Shown in pieces: positions 21,980-30,710 of a stretch of DNA of 64,000 nucleotides. The position numbers were made by a program, and so were the translations under genes. The notes under the pieces are model-generated. The model was given only the letters and a program-made list of their open reading frames with translations. It was not told the origin of the DNA and ran no database searches. Source of the stretch: Ruminococcus sp. OA3 (GTDB taxonomy: Bacteria > Bacillota > Clostridia > Lachnospirales > Lachnospiraceae); NCBI RefSeq assembly GCF_022440845.1, contig NZ_JAKNTO010000001.1, forward strand, positions 1,860,001-1,924,000, written 5' to 3'. Position 1 is the first letter of the stretch. Each line of letters begins with the position of its first letter.

Positions 21980-22709
21980 AGTGATATTTAAAACAGAAAT
22001 GAAACTTTCATTCCGCGGAATGGACATGATTATATTCGCGATTTGCATGCCGGTGGCTGTATTACTAATTCTGGGATTTATTTATGGAAATAAACCGGCA
22101 TTTGAGGGCGCAGACTATTCTTTTCTGGAACAGTCGTTTGCCGCACTGACAACAATCTCAGTCTGTGCAGGCGGTGTCATGGGACTTCCGCTCGTCATAT
22201 CGGATTACAGGAGCAGACATATTTTAAAACGTTTTAAAGTGACACCCGTCAGCCCGCTTATGATTTTGCTCGCCCAGGTTGCCATCTACACAATTTATGC
22301 GGTGGTGTCGTTGATACTGTTGTATGCCATTGCATCCGTCTTATTTGGATATCAGATCCGTGGGAGCTTGCCAAAGTTTCTTGGCGGGTTTGTTCTTGTG
22401 ATGATTTCCATGTTCAGTATTGGAATGTTTGTTGGGGGAATTGCACCAAATACAAAAACAGCTGGTGTGATAGCCAGCATCTTATATTTTCCCATGTTAA
22501 TATTTTCAGGTGCAACGCTGCCTTATGAAATCATGCCGGCATCGCTGCAGAAAGTTGCAGACATTATGCCATTGACACAGGGAATAAAATTGTTAAAAGC
22601 GGCTTCTCTGGGGCTGGAAGTTAAAGGGGTACTGCTTTCCATTATTGTTACATCGGCGATAGCCTTATTATGTATTTTACTGTCTCTCAGGTTTTTTAAA
22701 TGGGATTAG
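21966..22709 (+). CDS. ABC-2 type exporter permease
   Basis: 247 residues with six hydrophobic segments and the ABC-2 layout: one helix, a short outside loop, then five helices. It pairs with the preceding ATPase to export an unknown compound, possibly a lantibiotic, drug or lipid. No biosynthetic gene for a peptide is nearby. No terminator is obvious after it. Confidence 0.85.
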   Translation: MKTFKVIFKTEMKLSFRGMDMIIFAICMPVAVLLILGFIYGNKPAFEGADYSFLEQSFAALTTISVCAGGVMGLPLVISDYRSRHILKRFKVTPVSPLMILLAQVAIYTIYAVVSLILLYAIASVLFGYQIRGSLPKFLGGFVLVMISMFSIGMFVGGIAPNTKTAGVIASILYFPMLIFSGATLPYEIMPASLQKVADIMPLTQGIKLLKAASLGLEVKGVLLSIIVTSAIALLCILLSLRFFKWD

Positions 22710-22775
22710 GAGACCGCAAAGTATACAGCGCGCTGCAGGAAGAGCAAGAAGTCCTGCGGCGTCTTACTGTATAAT

Positions 22776-22803
22776 TTGCAATACAGATTTTTTCTGCTAT
22801 GAT
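22776..22803 (+). promoter_or_regulatory. Promoter of the sensor kinase gene
   Basis: TTGCAA (22776-22781), 16-bp spacer, TATGAT (22798-22803), about 70 bp before the kinase start. Confidence 0.55.
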
Positions 22804-22871
22804 ATACATAAGAATAACGGACGATGAAAACTCGTGAATGTATTGATGCAATTCGGTATGGGAGGCATGAT

Positions 22872-24629
22872 ATGCGGAGGAATACAGGAAGGAAAAGATT
22901 AAGCTGGGTTGCCAGAACTACTTTGATTTTGATATGTGTGATATTGATTCCATTTCTTGCTTTAACAGCTATTTTGGCAAATATGGCGTTAAATAATATG
23001 CAGGAGCAGACGGAAACACTGGTAGAGTATAAGCTGGAAGAAAGTTCTGTGTTTCTGGAAAACCAGCTGGATAATATCTATGACATTTTGTACCATATGA
23101 TGACGGACAAACAGCTGCTCCGCAGTTGTGATGCGATGTATAATGAGCATGATGTGGAGCTGGCGAAAAGCAATATGCGGGAACGTTTCTTATCATTTGT
23201 CCAGATGGACAACTATCTGATAAGCGCCACGTATATTGGAATGCATGACGAATTCTATACATACGAAACTTATAATGCGGCACAGGGAGAATCTGTATGG
23301 GCAGATGATACGTTCAGAACTTATATTTTGCAGAACAGTCTTAAGAAGTATGAAATGCAGTTTGTCCCGGTGAATTTTGAAAAAAAGACCGGAAATATAG
23401 GCCCCCGTATCTATTATATCACGATAACCCTGCGGGACTATGTTGCGGATGAAGATATCGGTGTACTGGCACTGGGACTCAACCAGAATTTCTTTGACTG
23501 CCTGGAAAAAGGAAGTAAGTGGGATGCGCTGTTCGACGGGATGATAGGGGTTATTGATTCCAGCGGGCATATCGTATATTCCAACGACGAATCGGCTATA
23601 GACTGTCAGTATGAAGAGTGGATGCAGGAAAAGAACGACACGACGAAGAATACCCTGATCAACACGAGGGAGTTGTCGACCATGCCATGGCATCTATGTT
23701 CCGTGATCGACCGAAAGCTTGTAATGAATGACATCGACCGATTTATGCTGCTTGTAATCGGTCTGCTGGTGATCAGCATGGTGCTCTCTGTAGCGGGAGG
23801 TTATCTGGTCAGCCGCTATTTTACAAAAAATCTGAAAATGCTGGCAGATGGATTGAGGCAGTTTGGGGAAGGCAAGATCGGGATGCAGCTGCCGTCCGTC
23901 ATCGAAGATGAATTTTATCCGGTTGTTGTGCAGTTTAACGAGATGAGTACAAGCATCCAGCATCTGTTGGAAGAGCGGAAACTGCAGGAAGAAAAGACGA
24001 TTGATGCAATCAGAAGGCAGAGGAAAGCGGAGCTGCGTGCAGTTGAAATGCAGATCAATCCTCACTTTCTGTATAATACACTGGATGCGATCAACTGGAT
24101 CGCAATCGAGAATGAACAGTATAAGATCAGTGAGATGCTGTCCAGCCTGGCCAGTATTTTCCGATACAGCATATCCCATATCGACATGGTGGTTCCTGTA
24201 TGGGCTGAGGCGGAATGGCTGGAAAAGTATTTGTTTCTGCAACAGCAGCGATTTAACAGCAGCTTTTCGTACACGATTACGATACCGCAGGATGTGGAGG
24301 ATCTGCTGCTTAGGAAAATGATTCTGCAGCCGATCGTGGAGAATGCGATCATTCATGGTGTTGCCGGTGTGAAGGATGGACATATTGAGATCACGTTCTC
24401 TCTGGAGGGAGAAATTTTGACGATTCAGGTCATTGACAATGGTGTTGGAATCGATCAAACAGACGACGGGGGACAGAAAAATGACGGCAGATCCCATATC
24501 GGAATAGGAAATGTAATGGACAGGATTAAAAGCTATTACGATACCCGTGCCGGTATACAATTTGAAAAAAATTCGGGTGGGGGTACGATTGTCACGCTTA
24601 AAATTCCAGCGATTCGGGAGGAAACATAA
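22872..24629 (+). CDS. Sensor histidine kinase, YesM type
   Basis: 585 residues. A membrane helix near the N-terminus, a large extracellular sensing domain to about residue 290, a second helix, a HAMP-like linker (GRYFTKN-type), then a YesM/LytS-type kinase with the phospho-acceptor His in QINPHFLYNTLDAINW and an ATPase domain (IVENAIIHG, IQVIDNGVGI, IGIGNVMDRI). An ATG at 22824 lacks a good ribosome binding site; the ATG at 22872 follows GGGAGG. It is directly followed by its AraC-type response regulator. Pairs of this kind usually sense extracellular sugars and control a nearby ABC importer. Confidence 0.9.
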   Translation: MRRNTGRKRLSWVARTTLILICVILIPFLALTAILANMALNNMQEQTETLVEYKLEESSVFLENQLDNIYDILYHMMTDKQLLRSCDAMYNEHDVELAKSNMRERFLSFVQMDNYLISATYIGMHDEFYTYETYNAAQGESVWADDTFRTYILQNSLKKYEMQFVPVNFEKKTGNIGPRIYYITITLRDYVADEDIGVLALGLNQNFFDCLEKGSKWDALFDGMIGVIDSSGHIVYSNDESAIDCQYEEWMQEKNDTTKNTLINTRELSTMPWHLCSVIDRKLVMNDIDRFMLLVIGLLVISMVLSVAGGYLVSRYFTKNLKMLADGLRQFGEGKIGMQLPSVIEDEFYPVVVQFNEMSTSIQHLLEERKLQEEKTIDAIRRQRKAELRAVEMQINPHFLYNTLDAINWIAIENEQYKISEMLSSLASIFRYSISHIDMVVPVWAEAEWLEKYLFLQQQRFNSSFSYTITIPQDVEDLLLRKMILQPIVENAIIHGVAGVKDGHIEITFSLEGEILTIQVIDNGVGIDQTDDGGQKNDGRSHIGIGNVMDRIKSYYDTRAGIQFEKNSGGGTIVTLKIPAIREET

Positions 24630-24632
24630 GGT

Positions 24633-25370
24633 ATGATAAGTGCAATTGTGGTGGAAGATGAGTACAGAGCACGTACCGGATTGGTGAAAATGATCGAGAA
24701 TCTGGGAGAGAATTACAGGGTGCTGGGGAGCGCCGAAAACGGGTATGAGGGCATGCTGCTTGCACGGGACTTAAAACCGGATGTTATCTTTGCTGATATT
24801 CAGATGCCCAGGGTCAGTGGGCTGGATATGATTCGGAATCTGCAGGGCACCGGTAATGATTATCGTTTCGTTATCATTTCCGGTTACGCGGATTTTGAAT
24901 ATGCACAACAGGGAATCAGGCTTGGCGTTATCGATTATCTGCTGAAGCCAATTACCATCTCTGCGATGAGAGAACTGCTGGAAAAGATAGAGAGGGAGAT
25001 CAACGAACCGGGTGACAGTGTGGAGGCGGAGACAGAAGAAGTGCCATATACGCCGATGATCCGGGAGATTGTCAATGAGATGAAGAAACATTACGGGGAA
25101 AAGCTGACCCTGGAAGAATTCGCACATACTTATGCTGTCACACCGGAGTATCTAAGCTCTCTGTTTTCCAGGCAGATCGGCTGTACCTTTGTACGGTATC
25201 TGAAGGAAATACGTATGGCACATGCAAAAGAGCTATTGTGCACCAGTAAAAAGAAAATATATGAAATCGCATTTGAAGTGGGATATCCGGACGTGAAGTA
25301 CTTTTGCCGTATATTTAAAAATACAACCGGCATATCTCCAAAAGAATATGTAAGGCAATGTCATAAATAG
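24633..25370 (+). CDS. Response regulator with AraC DNA-binding domain, YesN type
   Basis: 245 residues. N-terminal receiver domain with the acidic pair near residue 8 (VVEDE), phospho-acceptor Asp in FADIQMP and the conserved Lys in YLLKPI. C-terminal AraC-type double helix-turn-helix (LTLEEFAHTYAVTPEYLSSL, IYEIAFEVGYPDVKYFCRIF). It starts 3 bp after the kinase stop and is followed by a terminator and the sugar-binding protein gene that it most likely activates. Confidence 0.92.
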   Translation: MISAIVVEDEYRARTGLVKMIENLGENYRVLGSAENGYEGMLLARDLKPDVIFADIQMPRVSGLDMIRNLQGTGNDYRFVIISGYADFEYAQQGIRLGVIDYLLKPITISAMRELLEKIEREINEPGDSVEAETEEVPYTPMIREIVNEMKKHYGEKLTLEEFAHTYAVTPEYLSSLFSRQIGCTFVRYLKEIRMAHAKELLCTSKKKIYEIAFEVGYPDVKYFCRIFKNTTGISPKEYVRQCHK

Positions 25371-25377
25371 CAAAATG

Positions 25378-25407
25378 ACGGAGTGACCAATGGGCACTCC
25401 GTTTTTT
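25378..25407 (+). terminator. Terminator of the two-component genes
   Basis: ACGGAGTG (25378-25385) pairs with CACTCCGT (25395-25402), followed by TTTTT. A TATAAT at 25467-25472 may be the -10 of the next operon; its -35 is poor, as expected for an activator-dependent promoter. Confidence 0.75.
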
Positions 25408-25513
25408 ATTGTAAAAATCTCCACCTTTCTTAAAAAAGTCATATTTTATGCTGCGAAACAAGAAACTATAATACAATTATCGAAAGCACATAGGTGCAAG
25501 AAGGAGGTAACGA

Positions 25514-26806
25514 ATGAAGAAAAAAATAGCAGCAGGTGTATTGGCATTTTCAATGGTTGTTACCGGTTTGGCGGGCTGCGGCAAGACTGAAGACGCCAAA
25601 CCCCAGGATGGCGGTACGGATCAGACGACAGAAAGCAACCCGTCAGAGACAGAAACAAAAGGCGCCACGGAGAAGAAACAGGTTGTTCTCTGGCACAGCA
25701 ACGTCTCACCGGAGGTGGAGCCTTTCGAGAAAATGCTGGCAGAATTTAATGCACAGAGTGACACCGTGGAAGTGGTGACAGAGTGGGTTCCGAGGGAAGA
25801 ACAGACGAAACAGCTCACAATCGGCAATATGGCGGGAGAGCTTCCGGACATGGTGTACGTCGATAACCCGGAAGTTATCAACTATGGAGAGATGGGTGTC
25901 TTCCAGGATATCAGCGGACTGTACGACAAGTGGGAGGACAATCAGCTGCTGGATCTGATTCAAAATTCCTGCGTATATGACGGGAAGATGTATGGAGTAC
26001 CATATATCTGCAACAATCTGGCGCTGTTCTACAATAAAGATATGTTGGCAGAAGCCGGCGTAGAGCCGCCAAAAACATGGGATGAGCTTATGGAAGCTGC
26101 AAAAGCGACAACAAAAGACAATGTTTATGGTCTGGCATATTCGGCAATCAAGAATGCCGAGTGTACCTTCCAGTTTATGCCGTTCCTCTGGTCAGCAGAA
26201 GGCGACTGGACCGAGATGGATTCTGAAAACAGTATCCGTGCACTGGATTACTACGCAAACTTTGTGAAAGAAGGATACACCAATAAAGAAGTTTTGAACT
26301 GGTCACAGGCGGACGTATGTAAGCAGTTTGGGTCTGGTAACTGTGCGATGATGATCAATGGATCCTGGAATGTTGGTACATTGCGCAATGATTATGCAGA
26401 TGTGAACTGGGGTGTTGTGCCGATTCCCGTTGACAAAGTCAATGCTTCCTGTCTGGGTGGCGAAGCGATCTGTATTACCAAGGATGCCGATGCAGAGGCA
26501 TGTATGGAATTTATCGAGTATTTCGTAGGACCGGAGGTAAATCCGGGATTTGCCAAGAGTATCACAAAATTCTCTCCGCGTGCGGACATTGATAATGAGA
26601 CAGAGTGGGGAGACGATGCGGAGATGAAGGTATTTGCAGACGGGCTTGAATATACAAGGCCACGTGGTCCTTATCCAAAATGGACAGAGGTTGACAACGC
26701 GATCATAGAGGCGTGCCAGAGTGTTCTGACAGGTTCCAAGACAGCGGAACAGGCAGGAAAGGATGCTGCGGCGACCATTAAAGCAATTGACGAAACATTA
26801 CAATAG
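25514..26806 (+). CDS. Carbohydrate ABC transporter substrate-binding lipoprotein
   Basis: 430 residues. Lipoprotein signal with lipobox LAGC (Cys about residue 22), a Thr/Glu-rich linker, then a type II binding fold of the UgpB/MalE group (VVLWHSNVSPEVEPFEKML; GVPYICNNLALFYNKDMLAEAG; CAMMINGSWNVG). It binds oligosaccharides outside the membrane. AAGGAGG lies upstream. It opens an operon with two permeases, two glycosidases, an ATPase, a kinase and an epimerase, which points to an arabinose- and/or xylose-containing oligosaccharide. Confidence 0.93.
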   Translation: MKKKIAAGVLAFSMVVTGLAGCGKTEDAKPQDGGTDQTTESNPSETETKGATEKKQVVLWHSNVSPEVEPFEKMLAEFNAQSDTVEVVTEWVPREEQTKQLTIGNMAGELPDMVYVDNPEVINYGEMGVFQDISGLYDKWEDNQLLDLIQNSCVYDGKMYGVPYICNNLALFYNKDMLAEAGVEPPKTWDELMEAAKATTKDNVYGLAYSAIKNAECTFQFMPFLWSAEGDWTEMDSENSIRALDYYANFVKEGYTNKEVLNWSQADVCKQFGSGNCAMMINGSWNVGTLRNDYADVNWGVVPIPVDKVNASCLGGEAICITKDADAEACMEFIEYFVGPEVNPGFAKSITKFSPRADIDNETEWGDDAEMKVFADGLEYTRPRGPYPKWTEVDNAIIEACQSVLTGSKTAEQAGKDAAATIKAIDETLQ

Positions 26807-26813
26807 CAGTAAC

Positions 26814-26856
26814 AACCTGTCACATGTCTTTTCCAAGAGTTTGTGACAGGTTTTTT
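26814..26856 (+). terminator. Intra-operon terminator after the binding-protein gene
   Basis: AACCTGTCACA (26814-26824) pairs perfectly with TGTGACAGGTT (26842-26852) and is followed by TTTT. As in the other sugar operon, it probably sets a high receptor-to-permease ratio. Confidence 0.85.
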
Positions 26857-26878
26857 AAAGAGAAAGGGTGTGAGATGT

Positions 26879-27790
26879 ATGAAAAAAAGAAGGTTATGCC
26901 TCGACGAGCGGAAAAGAGGAATTCTCTTCGGAAACTGCTATATACTGCCCGCATTGATTTTTATGATTGCCCTGATCGGGTATCCCATTTTTTATAATAT
27001 TTATATCAGTTTTTTTGATATGACAGCCCAGAGCGTAGGACAGGGGCATTCGGCCTTTATCGGCCTTGAGAATTACATCAGGATTTTTCAGGATCCAACG
27101 ATGAAAAAAGCGCTGTTCAACACATTTTTCTTTACCGTGTGCTGTATTTTTTTTCAGTTTGTCATCGGATTCGCATTTGCAGTTTTCTTCAGCCAGAAAT
27201 TTAAGGCGGCGAGATATATAAAAGGCCTGCTGGTGATCGGTTATATGATGCCGATGACGGTTGTGGCACTGCTTTGGAAATTTATGCTCAGTCCGTCCAA
27301 CGGTATCATCAATACAATTTTAGTGAATTTACATATCATCGGGCAGCCTCTCGAATGGCTGATGGACGGCAACACGGTAATGTGGGGGCTGATCATTGTA
27401 AATACATGGGTCGGTATTCCGTTTAATATGCTGCTGCTCTCCACAGGGCTCGATAATGTGCCGGAAGAGATCTATGAAAGCGCCAATATAGACGGGGCGA
27501 ATCCCATCCAGAGGTTTTTTAACATTACCATACCGATGATCAAACAGTCGATTTTCTCAGTACTGCTTCTGGGATTTGTCTATACGTTCAAGGTGTTTGA
27601 TCTTGTGTATGTGGCGACAGGCGGAGGCCCGGTCGATGCCTCGGAAGTCCTGTCCACGTATTCCTATAATCTGTCATTTAAGACCTATTATTTTGGACAG
27701 GGTGCGGCGGTAGCCAATGTGCTGTTTATATGCCTGTTTGTGGTGGCGCTGATCTATCTGAAGGTGATTGGAAAGGAAGAGGTGAATTAA
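26879..27790 (+). CDS. Carbohydrate ABC transporter permease, MalF/UgpA type
   Basis: 303 residues, six membrane helices, with the EAA loop (YESANIDGANPIQRFFNITIPMI) that docks the ATPase. The frame is open to 26843, but the first 12 codons overlap the terminator hairpin; the ATG at 26879 has AAAGGGTG upstream. It forms the channel with the next permease. Confidence 0.92.
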   Translation: MKKRRLCLDERKRGILFGNCYILPALIFMIALIGYPIFYNIYISFFDMTAQSVGQGHSAFIGLENYIRIFQDPTMKKALFNTFFFTVCCIFFQFVIGFAFAVFFSQKFKAARYIKGLLVIGYMMPMTVVALLWKFMLSPSNGIINTILVNLHIIGQPLEWLMDGNTVMWGLIIVNTWVGIPFNMLLLSTGLDNVPEEIYESANIDGANPIQRFFNITIPMIKQSIFSVLLLGFVYTFKVFDLVYVATGGGPVDASEVLSTYSYNLSFKTYYFGQGAAVANVLFICLFVVALIYLKVIGKEEVN

Positions 27791-27794
27791 ATTG

Positions 27795-28637
27795 ATGAGG
27801 AAAGAACGAACACGCAACATGGTGAATACGCTGATTGCGATTGTGATTGCCATGATATTTCTTTTTCCGATCTACTGGATTTTTATTTCCTCTTTAAAAA
27901 GTGATGCGGAAATATTTGCAAATGATCAGACGTGGTGGCCCAGGGAAATGCATCTGGAAAACTATGTGAACCAGTTCCAGAATAAGACGGGAACGGCAAA
28001 TATCATGACGCAGTTTAAAAACAGCTGGATCATTGCACTTAGTTCGATGGTACTCTCTCTGGTGCTCTCGATACCTGCAAGTTATGGTCTCTCAAGATTT
28101 CGCCTGCCGGGGAAAAAGGTGATGCTGATGATGTTTCTGGTTACGCAGATGCTGCCGGCATCTCTGATACTGACGCCGCTGTTTCTGATATTCAGCAAAA
28201 TAGGAATTCTGAATTCCTATCTGGGGCCGATTCTGGCTACTTCGACCATATCGATACCGTTTGTCATCATGGTACTGCGACCGATATTTCTCGCATGTCC
28301 ATATGAAATAGAGGAGGCTGCGCGTATTGACGGCTGTAATCATTTTACGGCTTTTCTGCGTGTGACACTGCCGGTCTGCAAGAGCGGGATCATCACAGCC
28401 GCAGCATTTTCCTTTATCTTTGCATGGAATGATCTGATCTATTCCATCACCTTTAATAACAAAGCGGAGCTGCTGCCAATGACTTCCGGTATTTATCAGT
28501 TCATGGATGCCTATGGCACGCAGTGGAATATGATCATGGCATACGGCGTGGTCACGGTATTGCCAATCGTTGTTATTTTTATTTTCCTGCAGAAGCATAT
28601 CGTAGGCGGACTGGCAGGAGGAGCCGTAAAAGGCTAA
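27795..28637 (+). CDS. Carbohydrate ABC transporter permease, MalG/UgpE type
   Basis: 280 residues, six membrane helices, EAA loop IEEAARIDGCNHFTAFLRVTLP. Partner of the preceding permease. A TTG at 27792 is in frame directly before the ATG at 27795; the ATG is preferred. It begins a few bases after the first permease stop and is followed at 26 bp by the GH31 gene. Confidence 0.92.
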   Translation: MRKERTRNMVNTLIAIVIAMIFLFPIYWIFISSLKSDAEIFANDQTWWPREMHLENYVNQFQNKTGTANIMTQFKNSWIIALSSMVLSLVLSIPASYGLSRFRLPGKKVMLMMFLVTQMLPASLILTPLFLIFSKIGILNSYLGPILATSTISIPFVIMVLRPIFLACPYEIEEAARIDGCNHFTAFLRVTLPVCKSGIITAAAFSFIFAWNDLIYSITFNNKAELLPMTSGIYQFMDAYGTQWNMIMAYGVVTVLPIVVIFIFLQKHIVGGLAGGAVKG

Positions 28638-28662
28638 AAAAACAAAACAGGAGACGAATAAA

Positions 28663-30675
28663 ATGAAAGGTATTGTATATCAGGAAGGAAACCGACTCGT
28701 TTGGAAATATGATGATGAGATGCTCTGGATTGAACCGTGGGGAAGAGACAGTCTGCGTGTGCGCGTAACGCATCTCTACGAGATGCCCGGGCAGGACTGG
28801 GCGCTGCTGCCTGTGGAAGAGACGGAGGCGATTATTGAAATTACAGAAGATGCCGCGACGATAACGAATGGAAACATTACCGCCGTATGCAATGATTTGG
28901 GCAGGCTGGCCTTTACCAATGAAAAAGGGGAAGTTCTGTTAAAGGAACGCTGGGAAGACCGTGCAGTGGACGTTGATATGATGGCGACGGATAATTATGC
29001 GAGAGTTATGAAGAGCTTTGGGGGATCCATACCGGAAGCAGCCATGACCTTTGAGGCAAATGAGGGAGAAAAGATTTTTGGTATGGGGCAGCGGCAGCTC
29101 TCATTTCTGGAATTAAAGGGTGCCGAGCTGGAGCTGTGCCATAAGAATTCACAGTCATCCATTCCCTTTTACATCTCGAATAAAGGATACGGTTTTTTGT
29201 GGAACAACCCTGCCGTGGGAACGGTATATTTTGCAAAAAACCTGACCAGGTGGACGGCAAAAGCGACCAAAGCGATTGATTACTGGGTGACCGCAGGAGA
29301 AACTCCGGCGAAACTGATCGAAAACTATACAGAAGTCACCGGACGCTCCGGTCATTTTCCGCATTTTGCTTCCGGCTTCTGGCAGTCCAAGCTTCGCTAC
29401 CGGACACAGGAACAGGTGTTGGAAGCAGCCCGGGAGTATAAAAGACGCGGACTCCCGATTTCGGTGATCGTCATAGACTTTTTCCACTGGAAACACCAGG
29501 GGGACTGGAGTTTTGATCCCGAGTATTTTCCGGATCCGAAGGCAATGGTGGAAGAACTGGAACGCATGGGCATCAAACTGATGGTATCCGTGTGGCCGAC
29601 GGTCGACCCGTTCAGTGAAAATTATGCCGAGATGAAACAAAAGGGGTATCTCACACAGGTCAACCGTGGTGTCAGAACACAGTATCACTGTCTGGGAGCG
29701 CAGGTCTTCTATGATCCGACGACGGAGGAAGCTCAGAACTATATGTATGAAAAGCTGAAAAAAAATTACGGTCAGTATGGGATCGAGGTATTCTGGCTGG
29801 ATGAAGCAGAGCCGGAATTTCAGCATTATGATTTTGATAATTACCGTTTCCGAATGGGAGCGGCACAGGAGGTCGCCGGTATTTATCCGATCTGCTATAT
29901 AAGGGCTCTTTACGACGGACAGGTGAAAGACGGTGTCGAGGGACCGATCAATCTGACACGCAGTGCATGGGCGGGGAGTCAGAGGTACAACGCGCTCGTC
30001 TGGTCAGGAGATATCTATTCCTCTTTTCGTTCCTTCCGCATGCAGATGAAGGCCGGACTTTCCGCCGGGCTTTCCGGTATTCCCTGGTGGACGAGTGACA
30101 TCGGCGGATTCTGGGGCGGCGATCCGAAAGATCCTGCGTTCCGGGAATTGCTGGTCCGCTGGTTCCAGTTCGGTGTGTTTTCGCCGGTATGCCGTCTGCA
30201 TGGACACAGGAAGCCATCCGGTACGCTTCCGGAAATCGAAGACAGCGGCATGTTTGATTTTACGACATGCGGACCAAATGAGATCTGGAGTTATGGGGAA
30301 GAGAATTATGAAATCTTAAAAGGGCTTCTGTTTTTAAGAGAACGACTTCGCCCTTATGTGGAGGGCTTAATGGAGGAAGCATCTCTGAATGGCTCCCCTG
30401 CTCTGCGGACGCTGTTCTACAATTATCCACAGGATGAAACATGCTGGGAAATCGAGGATCAGCTGATGCTGGGTTCTGACCTGCTGGCAGCGCCGGTCCT
30501 GTATGAAGGGATGCGGGAACGGGAAGTGTATCTGCCGAAGGGAGACTGCTGGATTGACTATTATTCAGGAGGCGAATATGAGGGCGGACAGAGGATCTGC
30601 TGTCAGACACCTCTCTCTGTCATACCGTGTTTCCTGAGAAAAGGCTCCGGTCTGTATGAAGTGATAAAGGCGTAG
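28663..30675 (+). CDS. Glycoside hydrolase family 31, alpha-xylosidase-like
   Basis: 670 residues without a signal peptide, so cytoplasmic. GH31 enzymes release alpha-linked glucose or xylose from the non-reducing end. The N-terminal beta-sandwich is followed by the barrel; the nucleophile Asp lies in the GH31 block EVFWLDEAEPEF, and the ISVIVIDFFHWK and GIPWWTSDIGGFWGG blocks line the site. The pattern and length fit YicI-type alpha-xylosidases better than alpha-glucosidases. A ribosome binding site (AGGAG) precedes the ATG. With GH127 next door, it would trim imported xylose- and arabinose-bearing oligosaccharides. Confidence 0.88.
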   Translation: MKGIVYQEGNRLVWKYDDEMLWIEPWGRDSLRVRVTHLYEMPGQDWALLPVEETEAIIEITEDAATITNGNITAVCNDLGRLAFTNEKGEVLLKERWEDRAVDVDMMATDNYARVMKSFGGSIPEAAMTFEANEGEKIFGMGQRQLSFLELKGAELELCHKNSQSSIPFYISNKGYGFLWNNPAVGTVYFAKNLTRWTAKATKAIDYWVTAGETPAKLIENYTEVTGRSGHFPHFASGFWQSKLRYRTQEQVLEAAREYKRRGLPISVIVIDFFHWKHQGDWSFDPEYFPDPKAMVEELERMGIKLMVSVWPTVDPFSENYAEMKQKGYLTQVNRGVRTQYHCLGAQVFYDPTTEEAQNYMYEKLKKNYGQYGIEVFWLDEAEPEFQHYDFDNYRFRMGAAQEVAGIYPICYIRALYDGQVKDGVEGPINLTRSAWAGSQRYNALVWSGDIYSSFRSFRMQMKAGLSAGLSGIPWWTSDIGGFWGGDPKDPAFRELLVRWFQFGVFSPVCRLHGHRKPSGTLPEIEDSGMFDFTTCGPNEIWSYGEENYEILKGLLFLRERLRPYVEGLMEEASLNGSPALRTLFYNYPQDETCWEIEDQLMLGSDLLAAPVLYEGMREREVYLPKGDCWIDYYSGGEYEGGQRICCQTPLSVIPCFLRKGSGLYEVIKA

Positions 30676-30710
30676 AAACGACGACAATCAGGAAGAGCAG
30701 GTGATAAAGG

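Noticed and set aside
23694-24560. 288-residue minus-strand frame opposite the sensor kinase
   Set aside because: Shadow of the kinase reading frame; Cys/His-rich nonsense composition and no start signal.
29155-29826. 223-residue minus-strand frame opposite the GH31 gene
   Set aside because: Lies wholly inside a well-supported gene and shows no domain.
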